Below, in pieces: positions 16,354 through 24,330 of a stretch of 44,630 nucleotides of DNA. A program made the translations under genes and the position numbers. Below the pieces are notes generated by a model. That model did not search any database and was not told the DNA's origin. It was given only the letters and a program-made list of their open reading frames with translations. Position 1 is the first letter of the stretch, and the number at the start of each line of letters is the position of its first letter. This DNA comes from Candidatus Calescibacteriota bacterium (GTDB taxonomy: Bacteria; CAIJMQ01; JAADFP01): the NCBI GenBank assembly GCA_021162785.1, contig JAGGYA010000024.1, positions 1 through 44,630 on the forward strand, given 5' to 3'.

Positions 16354-17180
16354 AATCTTCTTACCTTTTTAAAGAATTCCACTCTTTTCCTTGCTTCCTC
16401 CAAAGAAAGGTTTTCTTGCAAAGTCATTAAGACGCAAAAACCCCTGTAATCTATCTCTGCTAATACCTCCACCAGTTTAACTACCCCCAATTCCCCTTCA
16501 CCCAGTGTTTTTTCCTCAAAGAAAGGTTTCCAGCTATTTATCCTCTCTTCACTTTTTTCTTCCTCAAGGGATTTCTCTTTTATTTCTCCATCAATAATGT
16601 AGACATGCACCAAAGAGTCTTCCCATAAGTGGATTATTTCTCCAATGGATTGAGTAGAGATAATCTTCCATCGGGCAGGATTAAAAATCAGTTTCATACT
16701 TTCTCTTTTAAGTTCTTTAATAAACTGGTGGAGTTCCAAGGGGGAGGATGCACTTATATCTAATGCTAAAATCATTCCTTCCCTATCCCCTAAGTATCCA
16801 ACTTCTTCAAAAAATTTGAGAAGTAAAGTTCTATTTTCTTCCCCAATCCCCACTCTTCCATCATCCGTTAAAGCAATCAGAGAGACGAATAAGTCTTTTC
16901 CTAACTTAATAGCCTGGGTGATTTCTTCAATTTTTTTCTCCATAGCCAAAGTTTGGAGATACCAATCTCCTCCAAGATTATATTCAAGTGCACAGATCTC
17001 TAATCCGCAAGTATGAAATTTTTCTCTTAACTCTCTTCTTCCCGATTGAGAAAGAGCATCGGGTTTAAATTCCTCTTTGTTTAAACTCAACTCCACCCCT
17101 CTTATTCCCCATTCCCGGAAGAGTGCAAGACTTTCCTTAAGGGGTAAGGGAATAAAATTATCTTTAACTCCTATTTTCAC
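16350..17180 (-). CDS. Xylose-isomerase-like TIM barrel, metal site apparently lost
   Basis: A 276-aa protein with the AP-endonuclease-2 barrel layout (MKIGVKDNFIPLPLKESLALF, WGIRGVELSL, ...GELGVVKLVEVLAEIDYRGF). Where active relatives have the metal ligands, it reads VSLIALTDDG, LALDISAS, LIFNPARWK and VHVYIIDGE. The H, E, D-G-H and H-x-K-D positions therefore look replaced. It may bind a ligand without catalysis, or use a different chemistry. It starts 7 nt after the hidden basic ORF and overlaps DUF3786 by 4 nt. Confidence 0.7.
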   Translation of the reverse strand: MKIGVKDNFIPLPLKESLALFREWGIRGVELSLNKEEFKPDALSQSGRRELREKFHTCGLEICALEYNLGGDWYLQTLAMEKKIEEITQAIKLGKDLFVSLIALTDDGRVGIGEENRTLLLKFFEEVGYLGDREGMILALDISASSPLELHQFIKELKRESMKLIFNPARWKIISTQSIGEIIHLWEDSLVHVYIIDGEIKEKSLEEEKSEERINSWKPFFEEKTLGEGELGVVKLVEVLAEIDYRGFCVLMTLQENLSLEEARKRVEFFKKVRRL

Positions 17181-17187
17181 TTCTCTA

Positions 17188-17301
17188 CTATTCCTTTTCC
17201 TCTTCCCTCTTTTTGGCCAATTTCTCCCTCTCCTTCCTTCTCTTCCATTTGAGTTTCCATTTATGCCTTTTCCTCTTTAATTTACTTTTACTTCTTGCCA
17301 T
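17188..17301 (-). CDS. Small, highly basic protein of 37 aa (not in ORF track)
   Basis: Reading the minus strand by hand gives MARSKSKLKRKRHKWK, then LKWKRRKEREKLAKK and an acidic tail REEEKE before TAG. It starts ATG with GGGGGTG about 4 nt upstream, overlaps the THEP1 gene end by 14 nt, and stops 7 nt before the TIM-barrel start. The spacing is what a real operon gene would show. Composition (over half Lys/Arg in the first 32 residues, with Trp) resembles tiny ribosome-associated proteins such as bTHX, bS22 or AURKAIP1/Cox24-type peptides. I do not recognise it as one of them. Confidence 0.55.
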   Translation of the reverse strand: MARSKSKLKRKRHKWKLKWKRRKEREKLAKKREEEKE

Positions 17302-17809
17302 TAGTCACCCCCAGTCTTTGAAAAATGTTTCTTCTAACTTCTTCCCTGTTACCGGGATGAATCTCCCACCACTCAATATTAGCAAAGTGTTTATTTATCC
17401 AATTACGATAAGGTAAACCCACTGTAAACAATAGGTTATAAGAGGAGTCTTTAAGGGATAGAAGAAATTTATAAAATTTTTCACTCATCATCTCCATCTT
17501 ACCAACCTCATCTATTACAACCCAATCAACTTCTTTTGATTCTTTCAACCGATTTTTTATTCTTTCCACCACTTTTTCTAATCCGGGAAGGTTAACCCCA
17601 TATTTCCCCACTCTAAGTAAAGATGACAAATTTTTAGAGGCTAACAATTCTTCTCTCCCTTCAAAATCCACTATTTTAAATCCCACTCTCACCCCTTTTT
17701 CCCTTATTTCCAATGTATAAAATCCTACAGAATTAGGAAGATGAGAGGAGATAGCCCTAACCAAGGTTGTCTTACCACTTTTAGGTTTTCCCGTTATCAT
17801 AATCCTCAA
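17288..17809 (-). CDS. THEP1-type nucleoside-triphosphatase
   Basis: The 173-aa P-loop protein has Walker A GKPKSGKTTLVR (residues 7-18), the family segment SVGFYTLEIREKGVRVGFKIV, and Walker B with the family ending WVVIDEVGKMEMMSEKF. THEP1 (DUF265) enzymes from Aquifex and archaea hydrolyse NTPs broadly with slow turnover; the true role is unknown. It overlaps the purM stop by 4 nt, putting it in a purine/nucleotide context with purM and dgt. Confidence 0.88.
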   Translation of the reverse strand: MRIMITGKPKSGKTTLVRAISSHLPNSVGFYTLEIREKGVRVGFKIVDFEGREELLASKNLSSLLRVGKYGVNLPGLEKVVERIKNRLKESKEVDWVVIDEVGKMEMMSEKFYKFLLSLKDSSYNLLFTVGLPYRNWINKHFANIEWWEIHPGNREEVRRNIFQRLGVTNGKK

Positions 17810-18828
17810 GTGAACTTCACCCCTTTCCCCAAGACTATTTCGCCTAAGAAAAAGGTTTTTTCCTTTTTCTTCTCCAAAAATTCCTTTACTTTTCTCACTT
17901 TATCTTTCTCAACAATTAACACTAATCCTACCCCCATGTTAAATACTTTAAACATTTCTTCTTCTTGGATATTTCCTTTCTCCTGAATTAATTTAAAAAT
18001 AATCGGGATTTCCCATCTTTTCTTTATCTCCGCTCCTAACCCATCTGGCAAAATTCGAGAAAGATTTCCCGGGAGTCCGCCTCCCGTAATATGAGCAATT
18101 CCTTTGATATCTCCAGATTCTATTAAGGGGAGAACAGATTTTACATAAATCTTTGTAGGAAGCAAAAGTTCCTCCCCCCATTTTTTCCCCAAACGAGGAG
18201 AAAAAGAATGCAGGAATTTCTTCTTTTCTTCCTTCTTAAGCCCGCTCAGAAAAACTTTTCTTACAAGTGAGAACCCATTGGAATGAAGACCAGAAGAAGC
18301 CAAACCCAAGATAACATCCCCTTCTTTTATCTCTCCAGGCAATATCTTTACCTGCTCACCTGCTCCAAAACCCACAATTTCCCATTCCTCTTTTCTATAC
18401 ATCCCAGGCATCTCTGCTGTTTCACCTCCCAGAAGCACACATCCTGCAAGATCGCATCCCTTTTTAATTCCTCTCATTATCTCCTTGGCCTGGTTTATAT
18501 TGAGTTTACCAGTAGCTACATAATCTAAGAAAAGCAAAGGTCGGGCTCCCGATGCTAAAAGATCATTAACCACCATTGCCACTGCATCTATCCCTACTGT
18601 TGAGAAATCCCCGTATAGTGAGGCTATTAATAATTTAGTCCCTACACCATCACATGCGAAAGATAATACACCGTCCCTGAATTTAAATAAACCAGAAAAT
18701 CCCCCTATTCCAGAGATAACTTGAGAGGTATAGGTTTCTTCTGCTAACTTTTTAACCCAATCTACAAATTTCTCTCCTTTTTCTATGTCTACTCCTGCCT
18801 TTTTGTAGGTTTGAGAGCCAGAATTCAT
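17806..18828 (-). CDS. purM: Phosphoribosylformylglycinamidine cyclo-ligase (AIR synthetase)
   Basis: Converts FGAM to AIR in purine synthesis, using ATP. The 340 aa contain the PurM signatures YKKAGVDIEKG, ACDGVGTKLLIA, MVVNDLLASGARPLLFLDYVATGKL, GGETAEMPGMY, LASSGLHSNGFSLVRK and HITGGGLPGNL. It overlaps the tandem PurS-like gene upstream and the THEP1 gene downstream by 4 nt each. No purL, purQ or purF is in the window. Confidence 0.97.
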   Translation of the reverse strand: MNSGSQTYKKAGVDIEKGEKFVDWVKKLAEETYTSQVISGIGGFSGLFKFRDGVLSFACDGVGTKLLIASLYGDFSTVGIDAVAMVVNDLLASGARPLLFLDYVATGKLNINQAKEIMRGIKKGCDLAGCVLLGGETAEMPGMYRKEEWEIVGFGAGEQVKILPGEIKEGDVILGLASSGLHSNGFSLVRKVFLSGLKKEEKKKFLHSFSPRLGKKWGEELLLPTKIYVKSVLPLIESGDIKGIAHITGGGLPGNLSRILPDGLGAEIKKRWEIPIIFKLIQEKGNIQEEEMFKVFNMGVGLVLIVEKDKVRKVKEFLEKKKEKTFFLGEIVLGKGVKFT

Positions 18829-19376
18829 AATTTTTCGATCTTTAAAATTGTGTAGCTTTGAGAATGAGGGTTTATTATCAATCCTTTGTCCCTACTTTTA
18901 GTCACGATTATTCCCTCTGTAATTTCCTTAGCTTCTTCCCAGTTGGAAGCTTTAACTGTTAACTTCCAGAGTTCCCCTCTTCTGACTTCTTTTATTTTAT
19001 CCCCGTAGTTCCAGGTTACTCTCAAAGTCTTAAGGGCAGAATCTACTCGAGCATCTTCTTTCCACCATGTCAATACTTCCACAAGATACTCCCCATTACC
19101 TTTACCTTTAAACTCCCCTTCTTCTTTTGATTCTTCCTTGCATTCTACTCTCCAGTAGTGCTTATTAGGATTGACAAAAATCTTTACTTTAGTAGTGAAT
19201 TCTTCTGCTAAGTTTTTTCCTTCTTCTTTATTACAGTTGACCAGGATTTTCCAAACTTCCTCTCGTTCCAGTTTCCTAAGTCTTTCTTTCAAACCCAAGT
19301 CTTCTATAAGGGTATAAAAAGCGGTTAAAGCCACAAGATCGTATGTTTTCAACCTTGTGGTTATCTTTATTTCCAT
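18825..19376 (-). CDS. Tandem PurS-like protein (two PurS-type repeats)
   Basis: The 183 aa seem to contain one fold twice. The first half has LTAFYTLIEDLGLKERLRKL, EEVWKILVNC and FVNPNKHYW. The second has SALKTLRVTWNYGDKIKEV, GELWKLTVKA, EEAKEI and LIINPHSQSY. The pattern (strand, K..., helix with L..LG, strand, E-rich helix, N-P-x-x-x-Y) is that of PurS, an 80-aa dimeric subunit of FGAM synthase. The second half fits best. The ATGA link to purM, the next enzyme, supports the call. Whether it works with PurL/PurQ is inference. Confidence 0.6.
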   Translation of the reverse strand: MEIKITTRLKTYDLVALTAFYTLIEDLGLKERLRKLEREEVWKILVNCNKEEGKNLAEEFTTKVKIFVNPNKHYWRVECKEESKEEGEFKGKGNGEYLVEVLTWWKEDARVDSALKTLRVTWNYGDKIKEVRRGELWKLTVKASNWEEAKEITEGIIVTKSRDKGLIINPHSQSYTILKIEKL

Positions 19377-19383
19377 ATCGAAA

Positions 19384-19392
19384 ATTTTACCA
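19384..19392 (-). promoter_or_regulatory. Extended -10 (TGGTAAAAT) before the PurS-like gene
   Basis: On the minus strand TGGTAAAAT ends 7 nt before the ATG of the PurS-like gene. There is no Shine-Dalgarno and no good -35. A start site at or next to the ATG would give a leaderless mRNA for the purS-purM group. Weak evidence alone, stronger when set beside the similar arrangements at rimO, mtnA, pncB and the first GT4. Confidence 0.35.
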
Positions 19393-19405
19393 TTATTCAG
19401 GTGCT

Positions 19406-21601
19406 TTATACCTTAGAAATTTTCCATTTTTTTAAAATTACTTTTTCAAAAGCCTCCACCACACGAGGATCGAATTGGGTTCCCGAGTTTTTTATTATTT
19501 CTCTTGCTGCCTCCATAGGATTTTTTGCTTTACGGTAAGGACGATCGGAAGTCATAGCATCAAAAGCATCTGCTACTGCAATAATACGGGCAAACAAAGG
19601 GATCTCCTCTCCTTTCAATCCTTTTGGATAACCTTTACCATCCCATCTTTCATGATGGTACTGGATAGCGGGCATTATATCTTTTAGCTCTCTAATGGGT
19701 AAAATAATTTGTGCACCCACCATAGGATGTTTCTTGATAACTTCATATTCATCTTTTGAAAGGCTTCCTGCCTTCCTCAATATTTTCTCCTCAATCCCAA
19801 TTTTCCCAATGTCATGCAAAAGAGCAGCTAACCTCAACCTTTCCAGACTCTCCTCTGAAAGCCCCATGACTCTTGCAATTTCAAGAGCTAACCAAGTAAC
19901 TCTTTGAGAATGCCCTTCTGTATAAGGGTCCTTAGCATCAATAGCAGCAGTGAGGGCTTGGATTGACTCTAAGAATAATCTCCGTGTGTCCCGATAAAGT
20001 TGAAGATTTTTCAATGCCACACTTATTTGAGGAATAAGGGTGAGAAACAGTCTTCTTTCTTCGGGATTAAAAGGTCTTCGACTTTCTCTATAAAGGGATA
20101 AAGTCCCCACTAATTCAGGACCTATTTTCAAAGGAAAAATGAGATAATTCCACTTCTTTTCTCCAATTTTTGCCTCCCCCTCTTCCATCTCTTTTCTTCC
20201 TTTAAGAACTTCCTTAACTTTTTCACCATCAAACTTTATAATTTCTTTACTTTCCCTCCCACTGGGAACATAACGAGAAAGTATGGGAAGCCTTTTCCTT
20301 TCTATATTTCCTTCTCTTAAAATGCAGATTGCATCTTGAAAAGATTTTCCCAAAGTTTCTACAACTGAACGCATAAGTTCAAAACCACCCACTTCACGGG
20401 TTACTTGAGATACTTCTTCTACAGTTCTTAATTGTGTTTCTCGCCAGGTAAGGAGAAGATATATTTTTCGATAATTTAGGTAGTTAGCATACCAGAAAAC
20501 AAGGAAGACGGAAAAACTTATGGGTGTAAATGAAAAGACTAAGGAATGGTAAAGGAAAAAATGTAGATTCAAAAAGAAGAGGAAAAATAGAGAAGAAAAT
20601 AGAGCAAATAGTGAAGAATAGATCTTCCTAAGGGATAGAAAGATCAAAAAATTTACATATACACAGAAAATAGAGAAAAGAAAATAAAGGCAAAAAGGAA
20701 CTTCCTTAAGAAAATCCTTGTTGAGCAGGGAAATCAATGTATTGGTAAGCACTATAACTCCAAATTTCCTTCCTACGGGTGTGTTTAAAGTATCAGCATT
20801 AGGTAATCCTTCGGTTATTTGACCAATAATTACAACTCGATCTTTAAAGTAATGCTCAGGTACTTTCCCTTCTAAAACTTCATGAAAGGAGAAAATACTT
20901 AAAGGGAGGTTGGAATAGTAAGGAATGAGAAAATGGTTTTGGTAATCTAAAGGGATGGTTTCTTTATTTGTCAATTCAATACAACCTTTCCTAATCCTCG
21001 CTATTCTCTCCCCTTTAACATACAGGTATGCAGCAAGGGGTAGGTATGGAAAGAGAGATTTTCGGTCGCTTATAAAAAGTGGCTGTCTTCTCAAAACTCC
21101 ATCCTCATCAAGCACACAATTAATGTGTCCTACACCTATAGCATTTTTCTCAAGTAAAGATAGATTATGAGTAATTTTTCTCACAAAATATATTCCCATC
21201 CGATTGTTTTCTTTCTTTAATCCACCGGGGGCAAAAACAGGAAGCAGAATGTTACCACTTTCTTTGATTTTTTTAGAAAAGATTTCATCCTCTTGGCGAT
21301 CTTGAGAAGGGACTGGGTAAAAGATATCAAAAACTATAGTCTTTGCTCCATATGCTTGAAGCTGGTCAATTAATCGAGCATAAATACTCCTTGGCCAAGG
21401 AAACTTTCCTAATTTTTCAAGGGATTCCTGTGTTATTCCCACCAAAGTCACATCTTCTACAAAAGGTGCAGTTCTCCAACGGAAAGGAAGGTCATAGAGG
21501 AAATTATCCATCCTTTTAAGCAATCCATAGTGAGAAAGATAATAGGAGAGAAGGAAAATAAAGAAAGGAATGGTGAAAAGCATTATTTTTTTTGTTTTCA
21601 T
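19406..21601 (-). CDS. CHASE2 - GAF - HD-GYP signalling protein
   Basis: A 731-aa membrane sensor with an output domain expected to break down cyclic-di-GMP. An N-terminal TM helix (FTIPFFIFLLSYYLS) leads to a large extracytoplasmic CHASE2 domain (DVTLVGITQESLEKLGKFPWPR, GAKTIVFDIFYP, VVIIGQITEGLPNADTLNTPVG). Three TM helices follow (about 305-385), then a GAF-like domain (about 395-540). The HD-GYP domain has ALLHDIGKIGI, the HHERWDGKGYP motif at about 649-659, and ADAFDAMTSDRPYR. All catalytic residues look intact. It starts 5 nt after lepB, with no clear Shine-Dalgarno. The ligand is unknown. Confidence 0.9.
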   Translation of the reverse strand: MKTKKIMLFTIPFFIFLLSYYLSHYGLLKRMDNFLYDLPFRWRTAPFVEDVTLVGITQESLEKLGKFPWPRSIYARLIDQLQAYGAKTIVFDIFYPVPSQDRQEDEIFSKKIKESGNILLPVFAPGGLKKENNRMGIYFVRKITHNLSLLEKNAIGVGHINCVLDEDGVLRRQPLFISDRKSLFPYLPLAAYLYVKGERIARIRKGCIELTNKETIPLDYQNHFLIPYYSNLPLSIFSFHEVLEGKVPEHYFKDRVVIIGQITEGLPNADTLNTPVGRKFGVIVLTNTLISLLNKDFLKEVPFCLYFLFSIFCVYVNFLIFLSLRKIYSSLFALFSSLFFLFFLNLHFFLYHSLVFSFTPISFSVFLVFWYANYLNYRKIYLLLTWRETQLRTVEEVSQVTREVGGFELMRSVVETLGKSFQDAICILREGNIERKRLPILSRYVPSGRESKEIIKFDGEKVKEVLKGRKEMEEGEAKIGEKKWNYLIFPLKIGPELVGTLSLYRESRRPFNPEERRLFLTLIPQISVALKNLQLYRDTRRLFLESIQALTAAIDAKDPYTEGHSQRVTWLALEIARVMGLSEESLERLRLAALLHDIGKIGIEEKILRKAGSLSKDEYEVIKKHPMVGAQIILPIRELKDIMPAIQYHHERWDGKGYPKGLKGEEIPLFARIIAVADAFDAMTSDRPYRKAKNPMEAAREIIKNSGTQFDPRVVEAFEKVILKKWKISKV

Positions 21602-21606
21602 AATTT

Positions 21607-22146
21607 TTATTTAATCACTCCCCATCTCCAAGGTGGCCACCAAATGAAAATAGCCTTACCTACTAAATACTTCTCAGGGACAAACCCCCAGAAGCGACTA
21701 TCATTGGAATTGATAGTGTTATCTCCCAGTACATAGTAGCAATGAGGAGGAATTTTTACCTCTTTCTCCCCATAGGGTCCTTCCGCATAATAATACCGTT
21801 GAGCAATTTGAGGAATATCTTTAATTACCTTTCCATTGATATAAATTTTGCCATCCTCAATTTTCACCCTCTCTTTGGGTAAACCAATGAGTCTCTTTAC
21901 AAAAGTTTTTCTGGTATTTTTGGGATAAATGAAGACTATCACTTCTCCCCTTTTAGGAGGGCGAAGTTTATATACAACTTTATTAACAAAAACATGGTCA
22001 CCAATTTTTAAAGTGGGAATCATGGAACCTGTGGGTATCTTATAAACTTGAATGAAAAATGTTCTTATAAAAAGAGCCACAACTCCTGCAAAAATCAAAG
22101 ACTGAACCCAATCTTTTGCTATTTTTTTTAATTTTTCTCTCTTCAT
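21607..22146 (-). CDS. lepB: Signal peptidase I
   Basis: Membrane serine protease that removes Sec/Tat signal peptides. I take the ATG at 22146 (MKREKLKKIAKDWVQS), which overlaps the lepA stop as ATGA and gives 179 aa. The longer frame runs into lepA. It has one N-terminal TM helix, then the catalytic Ser box IPTGSMIPTL, the Lys box TFVKRLIGLPKE, and the box E motif LGDNTINSNDSRFWGFVP. lepA-lepB neighbourship is common. Confidence 0.95.
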   Translation of the reverse strand: MKREKLKKIAKDWVQSLIFAGVVALFIRTFFIQVYKIPTGSMIPTLKIGDHVFVNKVVYKLRPPKRGEVIVFIYPKNTRKTFVKRLIGLPKERVKIEDGKIYINGKVIKDIPQIAQRYYYAEGPYGEKEVKIPPHCYYVLGDNTINSNDSRFWGFVPEKYLVGKAIFIWWPPWRWGVIK

Positions 22147-23915
22147 TCTCCTACAAATATTCCCCAAAATACCTTTTGTGGAACCCTTATTTTCCCAATT
22201 TCTTTTAATTTTTTCTTCCCTCTTTTCTGTTTTTCCAGTAACTTCTTTTTCCTGGTAACATCTCCTCCATAAAGATGCTGAGTAACATCCTTTCTTAAAG
22301 CTTTGATATCACTGCGAGCTATTATTTTCCCACCAATAGCAGCTCTCACTGCAATAGGAAACTGATGGGGAGGCATAAGATTCTTAATCCTTTCCACCAC
22401 AGTTTTAGCCTTCCTATAAGCTTCACTCCGATGGATAATAAAGGAAAGAGGTTCTACCTTTTCCTTGTTGAGGTATATATCTACTTTTACTAAATCCGAC
22501 GCACGATAAAAAGGCTCCTCATACTCCAATGTAGCATAACCTGAAGAAAGCGATTTTATTCTGTCAAAGAATTCTGTCATCATTTCTGAAAAAGGTAACT
22601 CAAAAACTATAACACATTTACTCTCTTCCCATACCTCCACTTTTAAGTATTTTCCTCTTTTAGATTCCAAGAATTTAAGGATGTTACCCATAAAGGAGAG
22701 AGGTGTAAAAATCACCACCCTTACCCAAGGCTCCTGAATTTCCATTATTTGAGAAGGGTCGGGCATATCCTTTGGATCCTGAATTTCTCTTATTTCCCCC
22801 TTATGTGTGATTATTCTGTAACTTACGCGAGGAAATGAACTCACGATATCTAAATCAAACTCCCTTTCCAGTCTTTCCCTAATTACCTCTGCATGGAGAG
22901 AACCCATAAATCCACAAAGAAACCCTGTGCCCAAAGATGTGTGTTCTTGACGAAAGGTGAAAGAGGGGTCATTTAAAGAAAGCTTCTCCAATGCTTCTCT
23001 TATTCGATTAACTTCCTCTCCTGAAGAGGGATAAAAAGAAAGAAAAACTCGACTTTTATACTGAACATATCCAGGTAAGGGGGAATCTGCACCATTCTTT
23101 TCGGTAGTAAGGGTATCCCCTACCCTTACTTCTCTTATATCCTTTATATTTGCATAAAGATATCCTACTTCTCCTGCTTTGAGACTTTCTCTTTTTTTCT
23201 CCGTAGGCGAGAGAACCCCAATTTCTTCCACTTTGTAACACCTTCCTGTCCCCATACTCCGAATATTTTCTCCCACGGAAATAGTTCCCTCAACTACACG
23301 AATAAGGAGCCTTACTCCACGGTAAGAATTGTAGAGAGAATCAAAAACTAAGGCTTTAAGGGGAGCCTTTTCTTTTCCACCCGGGGCTGGAATTCTTTCT
23401 ATTACCTTTTGTAGCAGTTCTTCTACTCCTACCCCTGTTTTTGCACTGATTTTCAGTATCTCTTCATCTTCTATCCCTAACAATTCCCTTATCTCCCGCT
23501 CAACTTTCTCCAAATCTATCCCAGGGAGATCAATCTTATTAATAGCAGGTATAATCTTCAACCCCTCTTTTCGAGCCATTTCATAATTAGCCAATGTCTG
23601 TGCCTGAACACCTTCTTTTGCATCGACTAAAAGGATAGCACCTTCACAAGCAGCCAATGCTCGCGAAACTTCATAGAAAAAATCTACATGGCCAGGGGTA
23701 TCAATCAAATTGAATATATAACCAGCGTATTCCATTCTTACGGTGTGAGCCTTAATAGTGATCCCTCGTTCTCTTTCCAGATCCATAGAGTCAAGAAATT
23801 GTTCCCGGAATTCTCTTTTATCAATTGTATGGGTAAGGAGAAGAAATCTATCCGCAAGTGTAGATTTTCCATGATCAATATGAGCAATAATACAAAAATT
23901 TCTTATCTTCTTCAT
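22143..23915 (-). CDS. lepA: Elongation factor 4 (LepA) GTPase
   Basis: Ribosome-associated GTPase linked to back-translocation and 30S maturation. The 590 aa begin with MKKIRNFCIIAHIDHGKSTLADR, and switch II is DTPGHVDF. The C-terminal LepA-specific domain includes LMPPHQFPIAVRAAIGGKIIARSDIKALRKDV and ends IGKIRVPQKVFWGIF. No clear Shine-Dalgarno is seen in the 22 nt after ruvX. Confidence 0.98.
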   Translation of the reverse strand: MKKIRNFCIIAHIDHGKSTLADRFLLLTHTIDKREFREQFLDSMDLERERGITIKAHTVRMEYAGYIFNLIDTPGHVDFFYEVSRALAACEGAILLVDAKEGVQAQTLANYEMARKEGLKIIPAINKIDLPGIDLEKVEREIRELLGIEDEEILKISAKTGVGVEELLQKVIERIPAPGGKEKAPLKALVFDSLYNSYRGVRLLIRVVEGTISVGENIRSMGTGRCYKVEEIGVLSPTEKKRESLKAGEVGYLYANIKDIREVRVGDTLTTEKNGADSPLPGYVQYKSRVFLSFYPSSGEEVNRIREALEKLSLNDPSFTFRQEHTSLGTGFLCGFMGSLHAEVIRERLEREFDLDIVSSFPRVSYRIITHKGEIREIQDPKDMPDPSQIMEIQEPWVRVVIFTPLSFMGNILKFLESKRGKYLKVEVWEESKCVIVFELPFSEMMTEFFDRIKSLSSGYATLEYEEPFYRASDLVKVDIYLNKEKVEPLSFIIHRSEAYRKAKTVVERIKNLMPPHQFPIAVRAAIGGKIIARSDIKALRKDVTQHLYGGDVTRKKKLLEKQKRGKKKLKEIGKIRVPQKVFWGIFVGE

Positions 23916-23937
23916 TCAGGGAAGGCTTAAAAGTAAT

Positions 23938-24330
23938 TTATTTCCTGAGGGATTCTAAATATGATTGAAGTATTATTTCTGCAGCCAATAAATGGACTTT
24001 ATTTTTATCCTGAGTATATTCTTGAGCAATAAGGGTTGAATAACGTTCATCCCAAAGTTTTACCTCCTTTTTTAAAAACAGTTTTAGTTTTTCTGCAAAC
24101 TCTCTAACTTTTTCCTCTACCCAACCTTTCTTTCCATCCGTTCGTTTAGGTAAACCCACTACTATTTTTTCCACTCCCTTCTCCTCCACTATTCTTTTTA
24201 TTTCTTTAAATAATTCCTCAAAATTTTCAAAAGGGAGAGTTCTATAGCCTGTAGCCAGTACTTTTGAAGGGTCACTTAAAGCAATCCCCACAAATTTTTC
24301 TCCCCAGTCAATCCCCATTATTCTTCCCAT
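23938..24330 (-). CDS. ruvX: Putative pre-16S rRNA nuclease / RuvX-YqgF family
   Basis: A 130-aa RNase H-fold protein with IMGIDWGEKFVGIALSDP (catalytic Asp), VVGLPKRTDGKKG and LWDERYSTLIAQ. The family trims the 5' end of 16S rRNA precursors and was earlier proposed as a Holliday junction resolvase. Two in-frame ATGs are possible. The one at 24318 shares a base with the upstream stop (TAATG) and has GGGAAG before it. The one at 24330 better matches the family start. It overlaps the homocysteine methyltransferase gene. Confidence 0.92.
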   Translation of the reverse strand: MGRIMGIDWGEKFVGIALSDPSKVLATGYRTLPFENFEELFKEIKRIVEEKGVEKIVVGLPKRTDGKKGWVEEKVREFAEKLKLFLKKEVKLWDERYSTLIAQEYTQDKNKVHLLAAEIILQSYLESLRK

